Shown here: positions 1-9,879 of the stretch, in pieces
Position numbering within the stretch: position 1 is the first letter of the stretch
Layout: every line of letters starts with the position of its first letter
Source of the DNA: Mucilaginibacter gracilis
GTDB lineage: Bacteria > Bacteroidota > Bacteroidia > Sphingobacteriales > Sphingobacteriaceae
Reading direction: 5' to 3'
Assembly (NCBI RefSeq): GCF_003633615.1
Contig: NZ_RBKU01000001.1
Location: forward strand, 2,294,001-2,358,000
Length of the DNA: 64,000 nucleotides
The notes under the pieces: model-generated
The model's database searches: none
The model's input: the letters and a program-made list of their open reading frames with translations, nothing else
Told to the model about the DNA's origin: nothing
Translations under genes and position numbers: made by a program

Positions 1-2
1 AT

Positions 3-2516
3 CAGGGCTATTTGCAGCTTAACCGGCAAATGGTCGCGAAAATCTTACCGGAGCTTATTTTCGTAAGAAAAGAAAAGACCTGGAAATTTGAGTACCACCC
101 CGAAAATCTTTTAAAAAGAGAATCGACCTTAAAAGAACATCTCTGGTATTTATTTGAATTTGAAACCAACTTACACGCCGCTGAAAACTACAAGCAATTC
201 GAGGACAACTCCGCTCCAGGTAGATGGATGAATGCGCTGAAACTTTACACTAACCAAGGAAAGATCAGCAGGGAGAGGCTGTTAAATGAAAGTATTTTAT
301 GTGCAACAAAGAACTTTAACCAATCAGCATCGAATTGGTTTATGGATTTTTTTATGTTTCTGGAACCTTCCAAAGGTGAACTGCTGCACTTCCAAAACGA
401 ACTGTTAAACACTTTTAATTCCGCCAATAGCAAACCTTATAACGTTGTTTTGAAATTATTTAAGGATTTGGTGGTTGATCCGGAATTTGCAATCTTACCA
501 TTCCTTGACCATGTACCTTTGGTACTGACGGCTGAATCTAAAACAGCGGTTTCCTCAGCTCTGATGGTTTTAGATAAGCTGGCCAAAAAGTATCCTGACC
601 AGCAGGAGCAAATCTGTGTGATTGCCTGCCAGGCTTTTATACACCAGGACAATAACTTGCAGCTCAGAGCGGCTAAGCTGCTTCAGAAATATGGCGACAC
701 CAATTCTGAAACGCTTAAAGAAGCGCTTCAGGCTTATTATGAGAGCCTGTTTTCAGAAGCGCGCCACATCTTATCCGATTTTTCAAAGGAGTATATAAGC
801 AGCGATGCTTTAATTGAAGATCAGCTACCGGAAGCAGCTACAGCTCTGGTGGAAATAAAGTTGCCTGAAAACTTTGACGAATTCGTCTTCTTAGCCAGCC
901 AGTCATTTGATCAAAACGAAACGTATCATTTTGACTTGTTACCTGCGAGTATCCTGAAATTTCAAGATCAGATGACAGCGGGTAATATCCTCAAGTTAAT
1001 GCCCGCCTTCCAACGGGCTTATAAAATAATCACCAGTGATTGGGCCAGCACAATGGGTTACCTAGATAGCATGCTGGCGAAGTTTTTCACAAGCTATGGC
1101 CAGCTCCTGGTTAGCCTTAACCCTGTAGCCGCTGAGCCCATTCGCTTAATGCATCAATCTTTTGTCAAATCAGAGGAAGAAAAAAAGGCTAAATGGAATA
1201 GCTATCAAATAAGGCTCGGAAGCATTAAGGCATGGGAGATTTATACACATTCTACAGGATACAAACCACATAAGCATATCTTGCTCAATGCTTTTTTTAT
1301 GCTGGAGAGAAATAAAAGTCTGCCCTTACTGTCTACGCCAACGCATGAACCTTGCCGGGTCTCAACAATCGCATTAATTGAGCGCCTCAGTCTTTATCAG
1401 AAAGCTAATGTTATTCCAGGTGACATGGACTTTCAGGTCGCGATAGCGCGTTGTTTTACGATTGATCAGGCAGAGGCCCTCAAAATTGCAAATGCTAAAC
1501 TTCACGGTGAATATCGGGAATTGGTAGGAGTAGTCTTTGGCGAAGAACAGTCACCGAAAGACGGCTCCAAGCTTAAATCTGCCTGGCTGGTGGCTGGCGT
1601 AGTAAGAAATTCAGGTAATTTGACGAAATGGGCTAGCTATACCAGTTTAACGGATGCTTACCTTACCGGTGATTTCGCATGGAATTCATTAGTGGAGAAT
1701 TACATCTCACAGCAATATGATTATAACCTGCGCAAAAACATTGATGTACATGCTAAAAGAAAAATCATCAGGATCGACTTTGGTGACAAACAAAAAAAAA
1801 CATCAGTTTTTAAAACGGCGTTAATTAAGATCCTTCAGATCCCTGCTAAAAAAGAAACAGATTTGTCTATCTATGATTATACTGAACTCAAATTTGACTA
1901 CATCTCGGCTGAGCACAATGACATCAAACGCCTGCTTTACCTTAATCCAAATCAGCCGCAAATTCTGCTCGCTCACATCATTAACAAAGGGTTAAAATAT
2001 GTGGACTTTTCCGGTGAGAATGATAAAAAGTTAATCATTTATGCACTTGAAGTGCTATTAACTTTAAATTACAGTAATAGTTCTATTACTGATTTATTTG
2101 TAGCATCCTGTATGATCAGCAGTGATAAAACCGTACGGACTTATGCCGCTGAATCATGGATCAAAGGCGTAACAGAGGGAAGCATGGATAGCGGGGCACT
2201 TGGCAGGATCATCGGCAAGCACGAGCAAATAGAACTGGCTCCTTTAAAGCGCTTTACAGATCTTGTCATAGCCCATATGTTCCAGATATCCCAAAAGCAT
2301 AACCGTGCATTGGAGATCCTGTTAGAATGCTCCATCGAACAGATGAGTTATGTTCCGATAAATGGATGTAAAAAGCTCTTGGAGATCTATGCAGAAGTGT
2401 TATCTGTCAACAAAAATAAAGTAAATAATGAACTGGTCATGAAGCGATTCAAAGCCTGGGAAGCCACTGAGGCCCTAAAAAAAATCATTCAAAAGCTGCA
2501 AACTACCGAAAGCTAA
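3..2516 (+). CDS. DUF6493-like HEAT-type protein (5' end outside window)
   Basis: The reading frame is open to the first complete codon of the window, so the true start lies upstream; the TTG at 12 is not a credible start. About 838 residues are visible, mostly alpha-helical with a repeat-like pattern suggesting HEAT/ARM solenoids. A segment around residues 435-455 (LLSTPTHEP followed by ALIERL) resembles the C-terminal domain of DUF6493 proteins, which in Bacteroidota often lie near SWIM zinc-finger genes. No catalytic motif was seen. The next gene follows after about 77 bases on the same strand. The family call is from memory of the motif; function is unknown. Confidence 0.6.
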   Translation, partial: QGYLQLNRQMVAKILPELIFVRKEKTWKFEYHPENLLKRESTLKEHLWYLFEFETNLHAAENYKQFEDNSAPGRWMNALKLYTNQGKISRERLLNESILCATKNFNQSASNWFMDFFMFLEPSKGELLHFQNELLNTFNSANSKPYNVVLKLFKDLVVDPEFAILPFLDHVPLVLTAESKTAVSSALMVLDKLAKKYPDQQEQICVIACQAFIHQDNNLQLRAAKLLQKYGDTNSETLKEALQAYYESLFSEARHILSDFSKEYISSDALIEDQLPEAATALVEIKLPENFDEFVFLASQSFDQNETYHFDLLPASILKFQDQMTAGNILKLMPAFQRAYKIITSDWASTMGYLDSMLAKFFTSYGQLLVSLNPVAAEPIRLMHQSFVKSEEEKKAKWNSYQIRLGSIKAWEIYTHSTGYKPHKHILLNAFFMLERNKSLPLLSTPTHEPCRVSTIALIERLSLYQKANVIPGDMDFQVAIARCFTIDQAEALKIANAKLHGEYRELVGVVFGEEQSPKDGSKLKSAWLVAGVVRNSGNLTKWASYTSLTDAYLTGDFAWNSLVENYISQQYDYNLRKNIDVHAKRKIIRIDFGDKQKKTSVFKTALIKILQIPAKKETDLSIYDYTELKFDYISAEHNDIKRLLYLNPNQPQILLAHIINKGLKYVDFSGENDKKLIIYALEVLLTLNYSNSSITDLFVASCMISSDKTVRTYAAESWIKGVTEGSMDSGALGRIIGKHEQIELAPLKRFTDLVIAHMFQISQKHNRALEILLECSIEQMSYVPINGCKKLLEIYAEVLSVNKNKVNNELVMKRFKAWEATEALKKIIQKLQTTES

Positions 2517-2593
2517 TTATCTTTATTTGTTTTGCGCGGAAGGATTAAAAATAATTATATTTATTGAACCTGAACCAACAGGTATTGATACCA

Positions 2594-5101
2594 ATGTCTC
2601 CCTGGAAAAAAGCGCTTCTTTACTTTTTATGCTTGTTAATCCTGACCTGCTCCGCCGTGATGATTATCCTGGCCTGCGGCCCCGAGCCCGATCCTTATGA
2701 CTATGGCGTGTCTTTCTTTCACAATAACATTTCCGGGGGCAAAGCGTATCGCGCTTTTTATTTTACAAGCAGCCAGTCCTTATACGATGTGGATGAGCCG
2801 GTCAATGAACAGGACGTTAATGCTTGGGAATGGGCTTCCTATTTAAAAGGTAGAGTAAAAGCTTCCGACGTGAAGAAAGTGATGTATCAGCTCAATCATC
2901 CAGCGGACAGTGTTTTATTGCAAGGATACCTGAATTTAAACAGAGGGCTACCGGACAGCCTCAAGCGGAACACTTTTCTGCCTGCATTAAGAAAAAACAA
3001 GGCAGCCCTGCTATATTATCGGTTCGTTAAAATTATCGAACCGGCCGTAAGCTATAAAGATCCCTGGAGATCTGAACCTGCGGATACCGCCTATCTGCTC
3101 AAAAATGCGACCTATGCTTTAAAGGAAGCGTCTTCTGTAAAGGATCAATTCTTAAAGACAAGGTATTATTACCAGGCGCAGCGTTTGTTCCATTACACCG
3201 GACAAAATAAACGGGCGATTGACATCTACGAGAAACAGATAGCCAATGCCAGAACCAGCTACTATATCAAAGGCTTAACGCTTGGATTAAGGGCCGGTGA
3301 AGAGTGGAGAACGGGCGATCCCGCTAAGTCCGCGTATCAATTCTCCAAGCTTTTCACAGGGTTCCCAGAAAGGCGCATTCAGGCCTATCAAAATTATGTA
3401 GCTAATAAGGTGCCCGAAAGCGAGGTGATCGCTTTCGCCAGGAGTAATGACGAGAAAGCTGTTGTCTATGCCATGAACGGTTTTTATACACCCCGGTTCA
3501 GCACCAAGTATTTGAAAAAGGTTTACCAAACCGCTCCCCGCTCACCCTTTGTTGAGATTTTACTGGCACGCGAGGTAAACAAGCTGGAGGCCGGATACTT
3601 GACACCTAAGCTAACCGATCATCTACCTTATGACAACTTGGATGGTGATTATTATGGCTGGAACGATTCCTTAAAAAAAGCCAAAAACATGGGCAAATAC
3701 ATCAGCGAGCTTGGAAGCTTCTGCACGATGATAGCCAAAGAAAAAAAATGCAGAAATCCACAGCTGGGGATGATCACAAAAGCCTACCTGGAATGGATGA
3801 CCGGTAAAAATGCAGCCGGGTTTACCGCCATCAACGAGGTAGATGATGCCGGATTAGCTATCAAGATGCATGACCAAAAGCAACTGGTTAAGCTGCTACT
3901 GATAACGCAAAAGATTAAGCGACTCGATAGTGCTGCTGAGCAGGAATTAGCGCCCTCCCTGTCCTGGCTGGATCAAAAGGTTAAACAGGAATCCATCACC
4001 AACGGTGAGCGGATAAAAGCATTCCAGGACTACGGGGGAGAGCGCAGGCTGCAAAGATTCACCTGGTCGGCACGGGATGTCTATCAAAAATTATTGGCCC
4101 CAATGTATTTATCGCGGCACGATACAACTAAGGCAGCGCTGTCGATGCTGAAAGGCATGCCCAAGCTGCACGAAGATACCTTGGCATGCTATCACCAGAA
4201 CTATTGGAATGATTACACGACCATCAATTTTTGGCAGAATTACCTGCATTCTTCTAATTTCCGCCAGCTTATTTCCTACAAGAAATACAAGAAAAAGGGA
4301 GAGAATACCCCATACGCCAAAATTCTGACGTCCGGATTAAAGCGGACATCCTTTGACTGCTTATACAATTTACTGGGAACAGCCTACTTGCGCGAGCATA
4401 ACTACCAGCAGGCCGTTTCGGTGCTGAGCCAAATCAAAAAGTATTCCCCGAAGGACTTCCCCCTTGAATACTATAATGGCCCAAGACTAAAAAGCAATCC
4501 TTTTGTGGTGCAACTCAATGATTACCCTAAAAACTATCATCAGGGAAAACGGGGAGGCTATTCCAAATACCGCTTTGCCAAAACAATGTATAATCTTCAA
4601 ATGGCAGTTAAGCGTAATCCTCAAAAAGCTGCCCGGTATACATTTGCGATGGCTACGGGTTTGTACAACACCTCGCGTTATGGCAATGCCTGGTTCATGA
4701 TCGCCTATGCCTATTCTGATTCCTGGATTGAAAAAAACCGCAGGGAGCCACTTTATTACGACCAAGATCTGAATAAAACCATCGATGCCGAAAAGCTTTT
4801 CTTAAAGGCAAGACAGCTGAGCAATGATCCAGAGTTCAAAGGCCAATGCACCTTTATGGCTGCCAAGTGTAAACAAAATCGCTATAAGGGCGCGGACGAT
4901 GAATTTGTGCACCATAAATACTTCCAGGGACATGCCGATCCATACCAAGATGAGATTAGAAGAAACCCCTATTTTACAGAGCTTCGCAAAAGCTATTCCC
5001 GAACCCGGTTTTATCAAGTCGCCGTGCATGAATGCAGTTATTTCCGTGATTTCTTAGCTTCGGCTCACACCAGCAAGAAAAAACAACAACCCGGTAAATG
5101 A
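2594..5101 (+). CDS. large TPR-like lipoprotein, function unknown
   Basis: I chose the ATG at 2594 because it opens a clear signal sequence (MSPWKKALLYFLCLLILTC...) ending in an IILAC lipobox; an in-frame TTG at 2564 would add ten residues in front of it. The product is 835 residues. Helical repeats such as the stretch with YYYQAQRLFHYTGQNKRAIDIYEKQI look like tetratricopeptide units. It is probably anchored to the outer membrane and acts as a protein scaffold. It lies just downstream of the DUF6493-like gene and the two are likely co-transcribed. No enzyme motif is visible. Confidence 0.6.
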   Translation: MSPWKKALLYFLCLLILTCSAVMIILACGPEPDPYDYGVSFFHNNISGGKAYRAFYFTSSQSLYDVDEPVNEQDVNAWEWASYLKGRVKASDVKKVMYQLNHPADSVLLQGYLNLNRGLPDSLKRNTFLPALRKNKAALLYYRFVKIIEPAVSYKDPWRSEPADTAYLLKNATYALKEASSVKDQFLKTRYYYQAQRLFHYTGQNKRAIDIYEKQIANARTSYYIKGLTLGLRAGEEWRTGDPAKSAYQFSKLFTGFPERRIQAYQNYVANKVPESEVIAFARSNDEKAVVYAMNGFYTPRFSTKYLKKVYQTAPRSPFVEILLAREVNKLEAGYLTPKLTDHLPYDNLDGDYYGWNDSLKKAKNMGKYISELGSFCTMIAKEKKCRNPQLGMITKAYLEWMTGKNAAGFTAINEVDDAGLAIKMHDQKQLVKLLLITQKIKRLDSAAEQELAPSLSWLDQKVKQESITNGERIKAFQDYGGERRLQRFTWSARDVYQKLLAPMYLSRHDTTKAALSMLKGMPKLHEDTLACYHQNYWNDYTTINFWQNYLHSSNFRQLISYKKYKKKGENTPYAKILTSGLKRTSFDCLYNLLGTAYLREHNYQQAVSVLSQIKKYSPKDFPLEYYNGPRLKSNPFVVQLNDYPKNYHQGKRGGYSKYRFAKTMYNLQMAVKRNPQKAARYTFAMATGLYNTSRYGNAWFMIAYAYSDSWIEKNRREPLYYDQDLNKTIDAEKLFLKARQLSNDPEFKGQCTFMAAKCKQNRYKGADDEFVHHKYFQGHADPYQDEIRRNPYFTELRKSYSRTRFYQVAVHECSYFRDFLASAHTSKKKQQPGK

Positions 5102-5311
5102 AAATCAACATGGATACAAAATGTATGACGCTAAAAATAGAACCTAATTAATTTTTGCAATAGTTCTTCATCAAGTTCCTCAATACGTGTATATAAAAAA
5201 GATAGTACTATAAGAATTTTGGGCGTGGCTCAAGAAAAACAATAGCAATTTGACACCTTAGTTGCTCTTGGAGAGTAATCTCCTGCATATCTATCTTTCA
5301 ACTCAATTATT

Positions 5312-5380
5312 AGAAATACAGAAATCTGTATTTCTAAGTTTCTAGATTTACATAAGTCTACACTTATGTAAATCTAGAAA
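5312..5380. terminator. two tandem perfect hairpins between convergent genes
   Basis: The AT-rich 418-base gap between the lipoprotein gene (+) and prfH (-) contains no ORF of note. It holds two adjacent perfect inverted repeats. The first has 10-bp arms AGAAATACAG (5312-5321) and CTGTATTTCT (5326-5335) with a 4-base loop. The second has 19-bp arms (5339-5357 and 5362-5380) with the loop CTAC. Both are AT-rich and symmetric, so they could end transcription from both sides. Neither is a classic GC-rich stem with a U tract. Confidence 0.5.
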
Positions 5381-5519
5381 GCTATATTGTATCATAGATT
5401 CTAATTTATTCTTGACTAGTGACTTACTTAGTAATATCTAAAAGATTATTCTTTTTTCGGCCTATCTAAATATATAATGACATTTTCTCGTTTTTAAAAA
5501 TAACTTAACTGAGGTCTGG

Positions 5520-6137
5520 CTAAAACAAATCTTGCTTTATCGTTTTAATCGGACCACCCCGCTCTAAGGCATTATGTTCCTGCCACTGGCTCTGCTGTTG
5601 TGCTATCAGTTGTTCTGTTTGCCAAACCTTTATTTTTGCTTCCAGTCTGGCCAGGCAAAGTTTCTTGTTTTCTAACTGAGATCGGGTGTCCATCGCCATA
5701 ACTTGTAAGCCCGATGGCAAATGGGTTCCCCGCACAGCAGTTTCCACCTTGTTTACATTTTGCCCACCAGGGCCGGATGAGCGGCAGGTTTCCAGCTTTA
5801 CATCTTTAACGTTCCATTGCATCAGTTCCTTCACATCAAAAGCGGCTACGCCCACAAACCAGTTTTTCCGCTTGTGGTATTTGCGATATGGGCTTTGTGC
5901 TATCCATTGTACTGTGCCAGTCCAATCCTTTACAAATGCATCCAGGTTATGGCCGGTTGCCATCATGGTTGCAGATAGTAAGGTGCCATTTAATTCGCCG
6001 GCTTTATTTTCCAGTACTTCAATTTGAATGGCTTGCTGTTTGGCCTGCTTCATCAACAAGTTTTGCACGCAGGCTACAACCCGGCAGCATTCTGCAGGGC
6101 CTTTACCTGAGGTGATCTGTATCATCATCTTTTTCAT
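5520..6137 (-). CDS. prfH: PrfH, peptide chain release factor homologue
   Basis: A 205-206 residue class I release-factor-like protein. The GGQ peptidyl-hydrolysis motif is intact (G125-G126-Q127 counting from the GTG at 6140, in RSSGPGGQNVNKVETAV), and the protein lacks the long codon-recognition domain of RF1/RF2. PrfH works with the RtcB2 ligase: in E. coli PrfH releases the peptide from ribosomes whose 16S rRNA decoding centre has been cut, and RtcB2 seals the cut. Here it directly follows rtcB. I prefer the ATG at 6137; a possible Shine-Dalgarno AAGGAG lies in the last codons of rtcB, and the alternative GTG at 6140 overlaps the rtcB stop by one base. Confidence 0.9.
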   Translation of the reverse strand: MKKMMIQITSGKGPAECCRVVACVQNLLMKQAKQQAIQIEVLENKAGELNGTLLSATMMATGHNLDAFVKDWTGTVQWIAQSPYRKYHKRKNWFVGVAAFDVKELMQWNVKDVKLETCRSSGPGGQNVNKVETAVRGTHLPSGLQVMAMDTRSQLENKKLCLARLEAKIKVWQTEQLIAQQQSQWQEHNALERGGPIKTIKQDLF

Positions 6138-6139
6138 CA

Positions 6140-7540
6140 CTACTCCTTATTCATTCTAACAATACGTGGATAAAATTTGCCTTCGATATCAACCAGATCG
6201 CTTTGCGCTGCTATCACGGTTTCGATATCCTTATAAGCTAAGGGGTTCTCTTCGACCGTGCCGCCAATTAGGGTAACGCCGGCATTGGTCAGCATTTTTT
6301 TCATAGCAGACACCGTCATACTGTCCTTAGCCTTTTGCCTACTCATGGCTCGCCCCGCGCCATGCGACGCGGAATATAAAGCATCACCGGTTCCTTTGCC
6401 CGATACCAGGTAAGCGGGAGTGGTCATACTACCGGGGATAATACCTAATTCGCCCTTATGAGCAGGTGTTGCTCCCTTTCGGTGGATGATCACTTCCCGG
6501 CCATCTGCCAACTGGTCTTTCCAGGCAAAGTTGTGATGGTTCTCTACCACATGCAAAGCTTTCAAGCCTAATGCTTTTAGCAGGTTAGCATGAATACGTT
6601 CATGACAGGCTTTGGCATAATCGCCAGCCAAAGTCATGGTTAACCAGTATTCCTGACCCGCCTCGCTGTTCATATCCAGCCATGCCAATTGCTGTGCATG
6701 GCGCGGCAGTTTACAAGTATTCATGGCAATCTGCGTATAATGCCTTGCTATTGCCGATCCTAATCCACGACTACCTGAATGTGTTAACAAAGCCGTGTAC
6801 TTTTTAGCGGGTAAACTTAAAGTATTATCAGCTAATAATTCTATTTCGCCAAACTCCACAAAGTGGTTGCCATTGCCCGATGTGCCCAATTGCCTAACCG
6901 CTTTACTTCGGAGCGGTTTCAAAAATGGGATCTCGCTAAATACAGGGCTGTCCAGCACTTCATGCTCCTGTCTTACATCTAAACCACCTTCCATACCAAA
7001 ATGAGTGTGATTTTTTATGGCTTGTTTGATTTGGTATTCAAACCGTTTCAAAAAGCCGTCGCTCTCATCGATAATGGACAACGCCATGCGGCAACCAATG
7101 TCCATACCTACCGCGTAAGGAATTACTGCGTTATCTGTAGCTAAAACGCCACCGATAGGCAAACCGAACCCCATATGCGCATCGGGCATTAATGCACCCT
7201 GTACACTTACGGGCAGAAGATTAGCCAGCTCCATTTGCTTTTTGGCTGATTGCTCAATACCCTTTCCGCCATAAGTTTTACAAAACACCGGTTCATCCCG
7301 CAGTTCATACGTCTTAAACAATGGCGCATCCGTTTTGCCGATCACCTTTTCGGCTATCTTGCTTGTTAATTCATCATCCAGAAATGCTTCCGGATCGTTC
7401 TTAATACTCACCAGCAGGTCAAGCAATTGCTGTTTACTATGGTGTTTGAAATTTTTAGAGGCTATGCCAATAACCAGGCTTCGCAGCTGATCGTTATGGT
7501 AACCTATTTTACTTAAATCTTTTGTTCTTAAATTGCCCAT
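6140..7540 (-). CDS. rtcB: RtcB-family RNA ligase (RtcB2 type)
   Basis: A 466-residue RNA-splicing ligase of the RtcB family, which joins 2',3'-cyclic phosphate or 3'-phosphate ends to 5'-OH ends with GTP and Mn2+. Visible motifs are the metal site MDIGC (D147, C150), SGNGNHF around N223-H226, HHNF (H335-H336) and the guanylylated histidine in YSASHGAGRAMS (H393). It is translationally linked to prfH downstream, and only 5 bases separate it from the basic protein gene upstream. The prfH linkage marks it as the RtcB2 kind acting in ribosome repair rather than a tRNA-splicing housekeeping enzyme. Confidence 0.92.
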   Translation of the reverse strand: MGNLRTKDLSKIGYHNDQLRSLVIGIASKNFKHHSKQQLLDLLVSIKNDPEAFLDDELTSKIAEKVIGKTDAPLFKTYELRDEPVFCKTYGGKGIEQSAKKQMELANLLPVSVQGALMPDAHMGFGLPIGGVLATDNAVIPYAVGMDIGCRMALSIIDESDGFLKRFEYQIKQAIKNHTHFGMEGGLDVRQEHEVLDSPVFSEIPFLKPLRSKAVRQLGTSGNGNHFVEFGEIELLADNTLSLPAKKYTALLTHSGSRGLGSAIARHYTQIAMNTCKLPRHAQQLAWLDMNSEAGQEYWLTMTLAGDYAKACHERIHANLLKALGLKALHVVENHHNFAWKDQLADGREVIIHRKGATPAHKGELGIIPGSMTTPAYLVSGKGTGDALYSASHGAGRAMSRQKAKDSMTVSAMKKMLTNAGVTLIGGTVEENPLAYKDIETVIAAQSDLVDIEGKFYPRIVRMNKE

Positions 7541-7545
7541 GTGGG

Positions 7546-8277
7546 TTATGTTTCTAATTCCAGGTAAGCTTCTTTAGGGCTATTCCTGGGTATGTTTTTA
7601 AATTTGTTAATGTATTTGGCGCGCTCGTAATACCAGCCGTTCCAGTGATAGCCCCTGCCACGCGTCAGTAAATCGATACGTGGTGCCAGGTTATGGTTAT
7701 CGATATGGTCGTCGATGTACGATAGCTCCCTTTCAATATCCGCATCCAACATTTTGGTATGCGTTACCATATGCGGCGCTACCTTCAGCACATATCGCCA
7801 GGGCTCGGCAAACACGTATTTTACCTCGGTACGGTAGGTTTTAACATCAAAGGTTTCAACACGGGTAAAGCAAACCTTTTCCTCTTCGGTTAAAGTTATC
7901 CTGTTTACATCCCAGCTATGCTGCGATAACTCACGCAGCATCTGCGCTTTTACATGGTAAACGTAGCGTTGTTTGCGTCGTTTCTTCCGTTTGAAGGATC
8001 TGTCCTGATGATATTCAACTGTATTGATTTTCGGTAACAAGGCTTCATAAAAGTCCTTCCTTGGACTATGCTTCACGTCATCCCGCAATACAAAAAAACG
8101 TTTCCAGCCACGTTGATACGGGTGTTCAAGCGGAACCATTGGCAAAAGCCTTTTTTGCTCCCATAATTCATCGCGCCGTTTGTCCAGCTGGATTAGTTGC
8201 TTATCACGATCTGTTTTTACGAGCCGCCTTTTGCGCCGTGCCGTTTTGATACAGCGCGGCCATTCATGTGTGTTCAT
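7546..8277 (-). CDS. unknown basic protein leading the rtcB-prfH operon
   Basis: The product is 243 residues from the ATG at 8277 (a GTG lies one codon upstream). It is rich in Lys, Arg, Tyr and Trp, with a very basic stretch FKRKKRRKQRYVYHVK near the middle. No signal peptide or membrane segment is visible and I recognise no named family. The charge suggests RNA or ribosome binding. It is the first gene of a tight operon with rtcB (5-base gap) and prfH, so a role in recognising or handling damaged RNA is inferred from context only. Confidence 0.75.
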   Translation of the reverse strand: MNTHEWPRCIKTARRKRRLVKTDRDKQLIQLDKRRDELWEQKRLLPMVPLEHPYQRGWKRFFVLRDDVKHSPRKDFYEALLPKINTVEYHQDRSFKRKKRRKQRYVYHVKAQMLRELSQHSWDVNRITLTEEEKVCFTRVETFDVKTYRTEVKYVFAEPWRYVLKVAPHMVTHTKMLDADIERELSYIDDHIDNHNLAPRIDLLTRGRGYHWNGWYYERAKYINKFKNIPRNSPKEAYLELET

Positions 8278-8600
8278 CACACTTGGTATTTAATTTTGCT
8301 TTGAAATGTTATTGGATCTCCGTTTCGTCCTTGAATAAGGATATACCCTTTTTATGAGCGCTCAACAAAAAACCCAATAAATTAATTCGGCAGGCAAAAA
8401 CAAACAATGTGGCAGCTAAAGCGGCCTCAACTTATTTTTAATAAAAAAGCATAGTGTTTGCCTACCTAATGGGCAATGAGCGAAAGGGGCGATATGTAGC
8501 GTAGCTCTGTCATGATTCCTCGATATTTAAAAGATTAACAAATCAGGAATTGGATGCAAAGATAGAATTTTAATTTAATTCACCTAAAATATTCAATTAG
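8278..8600 (-). promoter_or_regulatory. promoter and long leader of the rtcB-prfH operon
   Basis: No gene is visible in this 323-base gap. On the minus strand a perfect Bacteroidota -7 element TATCTTTG lies at 8557-8564. If it is used, transcription starts near 8550 and the operon has a leader of about 270 nt before the ATG at 8277. I could not identify a good -33 element; the region where it would sit ends at the IS insertion (8601). The leader is long enough to hold regulatory RNA structure, but I saw no convincing fold. Confidence 0.45.
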
Positions 8601-9862
8601 CAGGGCCGACGCATTAGGAATTTGTTTTAGCGATTAATGAAAGAAGAAATTTATGGTTCCACCCGGCCATTTTTCTTTTTGCTTTCAGGCTGGCCTTACT
8701 GGTTTTGTCGGCTTTTAGGATATTTAGGGCTATCTTTCTGACTACGGCAAGGTTTTGGGCGGTCTGTTTGTTCCGTGTGGTATTGTAATCTTCGCCAAAT
8801 CCGACATCCAACTGCCAGTGCAATTGGTTCTCAATGCCCCAATGTGCGCGGATGGCTTGGTTAAAATAGGCAGCATCAGCACGGAGGCTGGAGATATAGT
8901 AGCGGTCTTGTATGGAGTGGCTGTCACCTATTATCCTTTCCGAGGTTATTTTGATGATGGTCTTTATTCCCTTCCAATTTTCCTTTTCGTCAACCCAGTT
9001 AAGTTCATGAATGACTTTGCAGTCTCTGATCTCCGCCCGCCCGTGGCCCTTATCCAGGTGCTGGCTGTAACTGTCTTCTTTAAAGTTGAACTGATTGATT
9101 ACCTGTTCATAAAGTGTTTCCTGGTTCTGTTTCAAAGCAAGGATATAATCGCCCTGGCTTTCGACAATCTGTTCAGCAATCGCTTTCTGTGTACCCATTG
9201 CGTCGATGCTTACTACCGCCCCTTTGATGTTCAATAGCGATAACAATGCTGGGATCGCCGTAATCTCATTGCTCTTGTCATCCACTTTTTGTTGCCCCAG
9301 TACCAACTGGTTACGACCCGACCAGGCGCTTACCAAATGCAAGGCCCCCAACCCCTGGTGTTTGCAGGCGCTGTTACAGATGCTCTTTCCATCGATAGCG
9401 ATCAACTCCTTTTCGCCAGACAGGCCCGACTCCTCAAGACCCCGGCTAAGTTCCGCTGTCCAGGCACGAAAACACTGTTCAAAAAGCGCCGAATCGATCA
9501 GCATAAAAACCCGGTTGATCGTGTCATGACTGGGTATGCCGTTTTCAAGAGGCAGCAACTGCTTTAAAAAATCTTCTTTCTCCTTCCCGAATTCTTCCAT
9601 CTCGTACCAGCTTTCTGCACCACATAGAACGGCCAATACCGACAAAATGATAACTTCCAGTAAATTGTGTTTCTTATTATTACCTGTACGAGGATCAGGT
9701 ATCCATCTAAAATGATTGTGAAGTGAAGTCGTCATATGCTTTTACAAAGAAAAAACGCTAACCCGACTCTAATCCTCCCGAAACCACAAAAGTTATACCT
9801 ACGTTTCCAACACTTTGTTCATAACCATATCAACTTTTAACTATTCTTATGCGTCAGCCCTG
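8601..9862 (-). mobile_element. ISAs1-family insertion sequence, copy 1
   Basis: A complete 1262-bp element. The ends are imperfect inverted repeats, CAGGGCCGACGCATTAGGAA on one side and CAGGGCTGACGCATAAGAAT on the other. It is flanked by a 10-bp target duplication ATTCAATTAG (8591-8600 and 9863-9872), which fits the 8-10 bp usual for ISAs1. It encodes one transposase. It is inserted between the divergent promoters of the rtcB-prfH operon and nrtR. A second copy of identical length and identical transposase lies inverted at 12463-13724. Confidence 0.95.
8614..9735 (-). CDS. ISAs1-family transposase
   Basis: A 373-residue DDE transposase of the H-repeat/ISAs1 type. An N-terminal DDE_Tnp_1-associated domain covers about residues 5-90 (SVLAVLCGAESWYEMEEFG), followed by the catalytic core with AIDGKSI (first Asp), SIDAMGTQ (second Asp) and HWGIENQLHWQLDV (glutamate). 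The frame is intact and the protein is identical to that of the second copy, so both insertions are likely recent and potentially active. Confidence 0.95.
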   Translation of the reverse strand: MTTSLHNHFRWIPDPRTGNNKKHNLLEVIILSVLAVLCGAESWYEMEEFGKEKEDFLKQLLPLENGIPSHDTINRVFMLIDSALFEQCFRAWTAELSRGLEESGLSGEKELIAIDGKSICNSACKHQGLGALHLVSAWSGRNQLVLGQQKVDDKSNEITAIPALLSLLNIKGAVVSIDAMGTQKAIAEQIVESQGDYILALKQNQETLYEQVINQFNFKEDSYSQHLDKGHGRAEIRDCKVIHELNWVDEKENWKGIKTIIKITSERIIGDSHSIQDRYYISSLRADAAYFNQAIRAHWGIENQLHWQLDVGFGEDYNTTRNKQTAQNLAVVRKIALNILKADKTSKASLKAKRKMAGWNHKFLLSLIAKTNS

Positions 9863-9879
9863 ATTCAATTAGGCTTTAC

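Noticed and set aside
8755..9567. Plus-strand frames of 92-160 codons across the IS
   Set aside because: They are antisense to the intact transposase and recur identically in copy 2; no independent coding signs.
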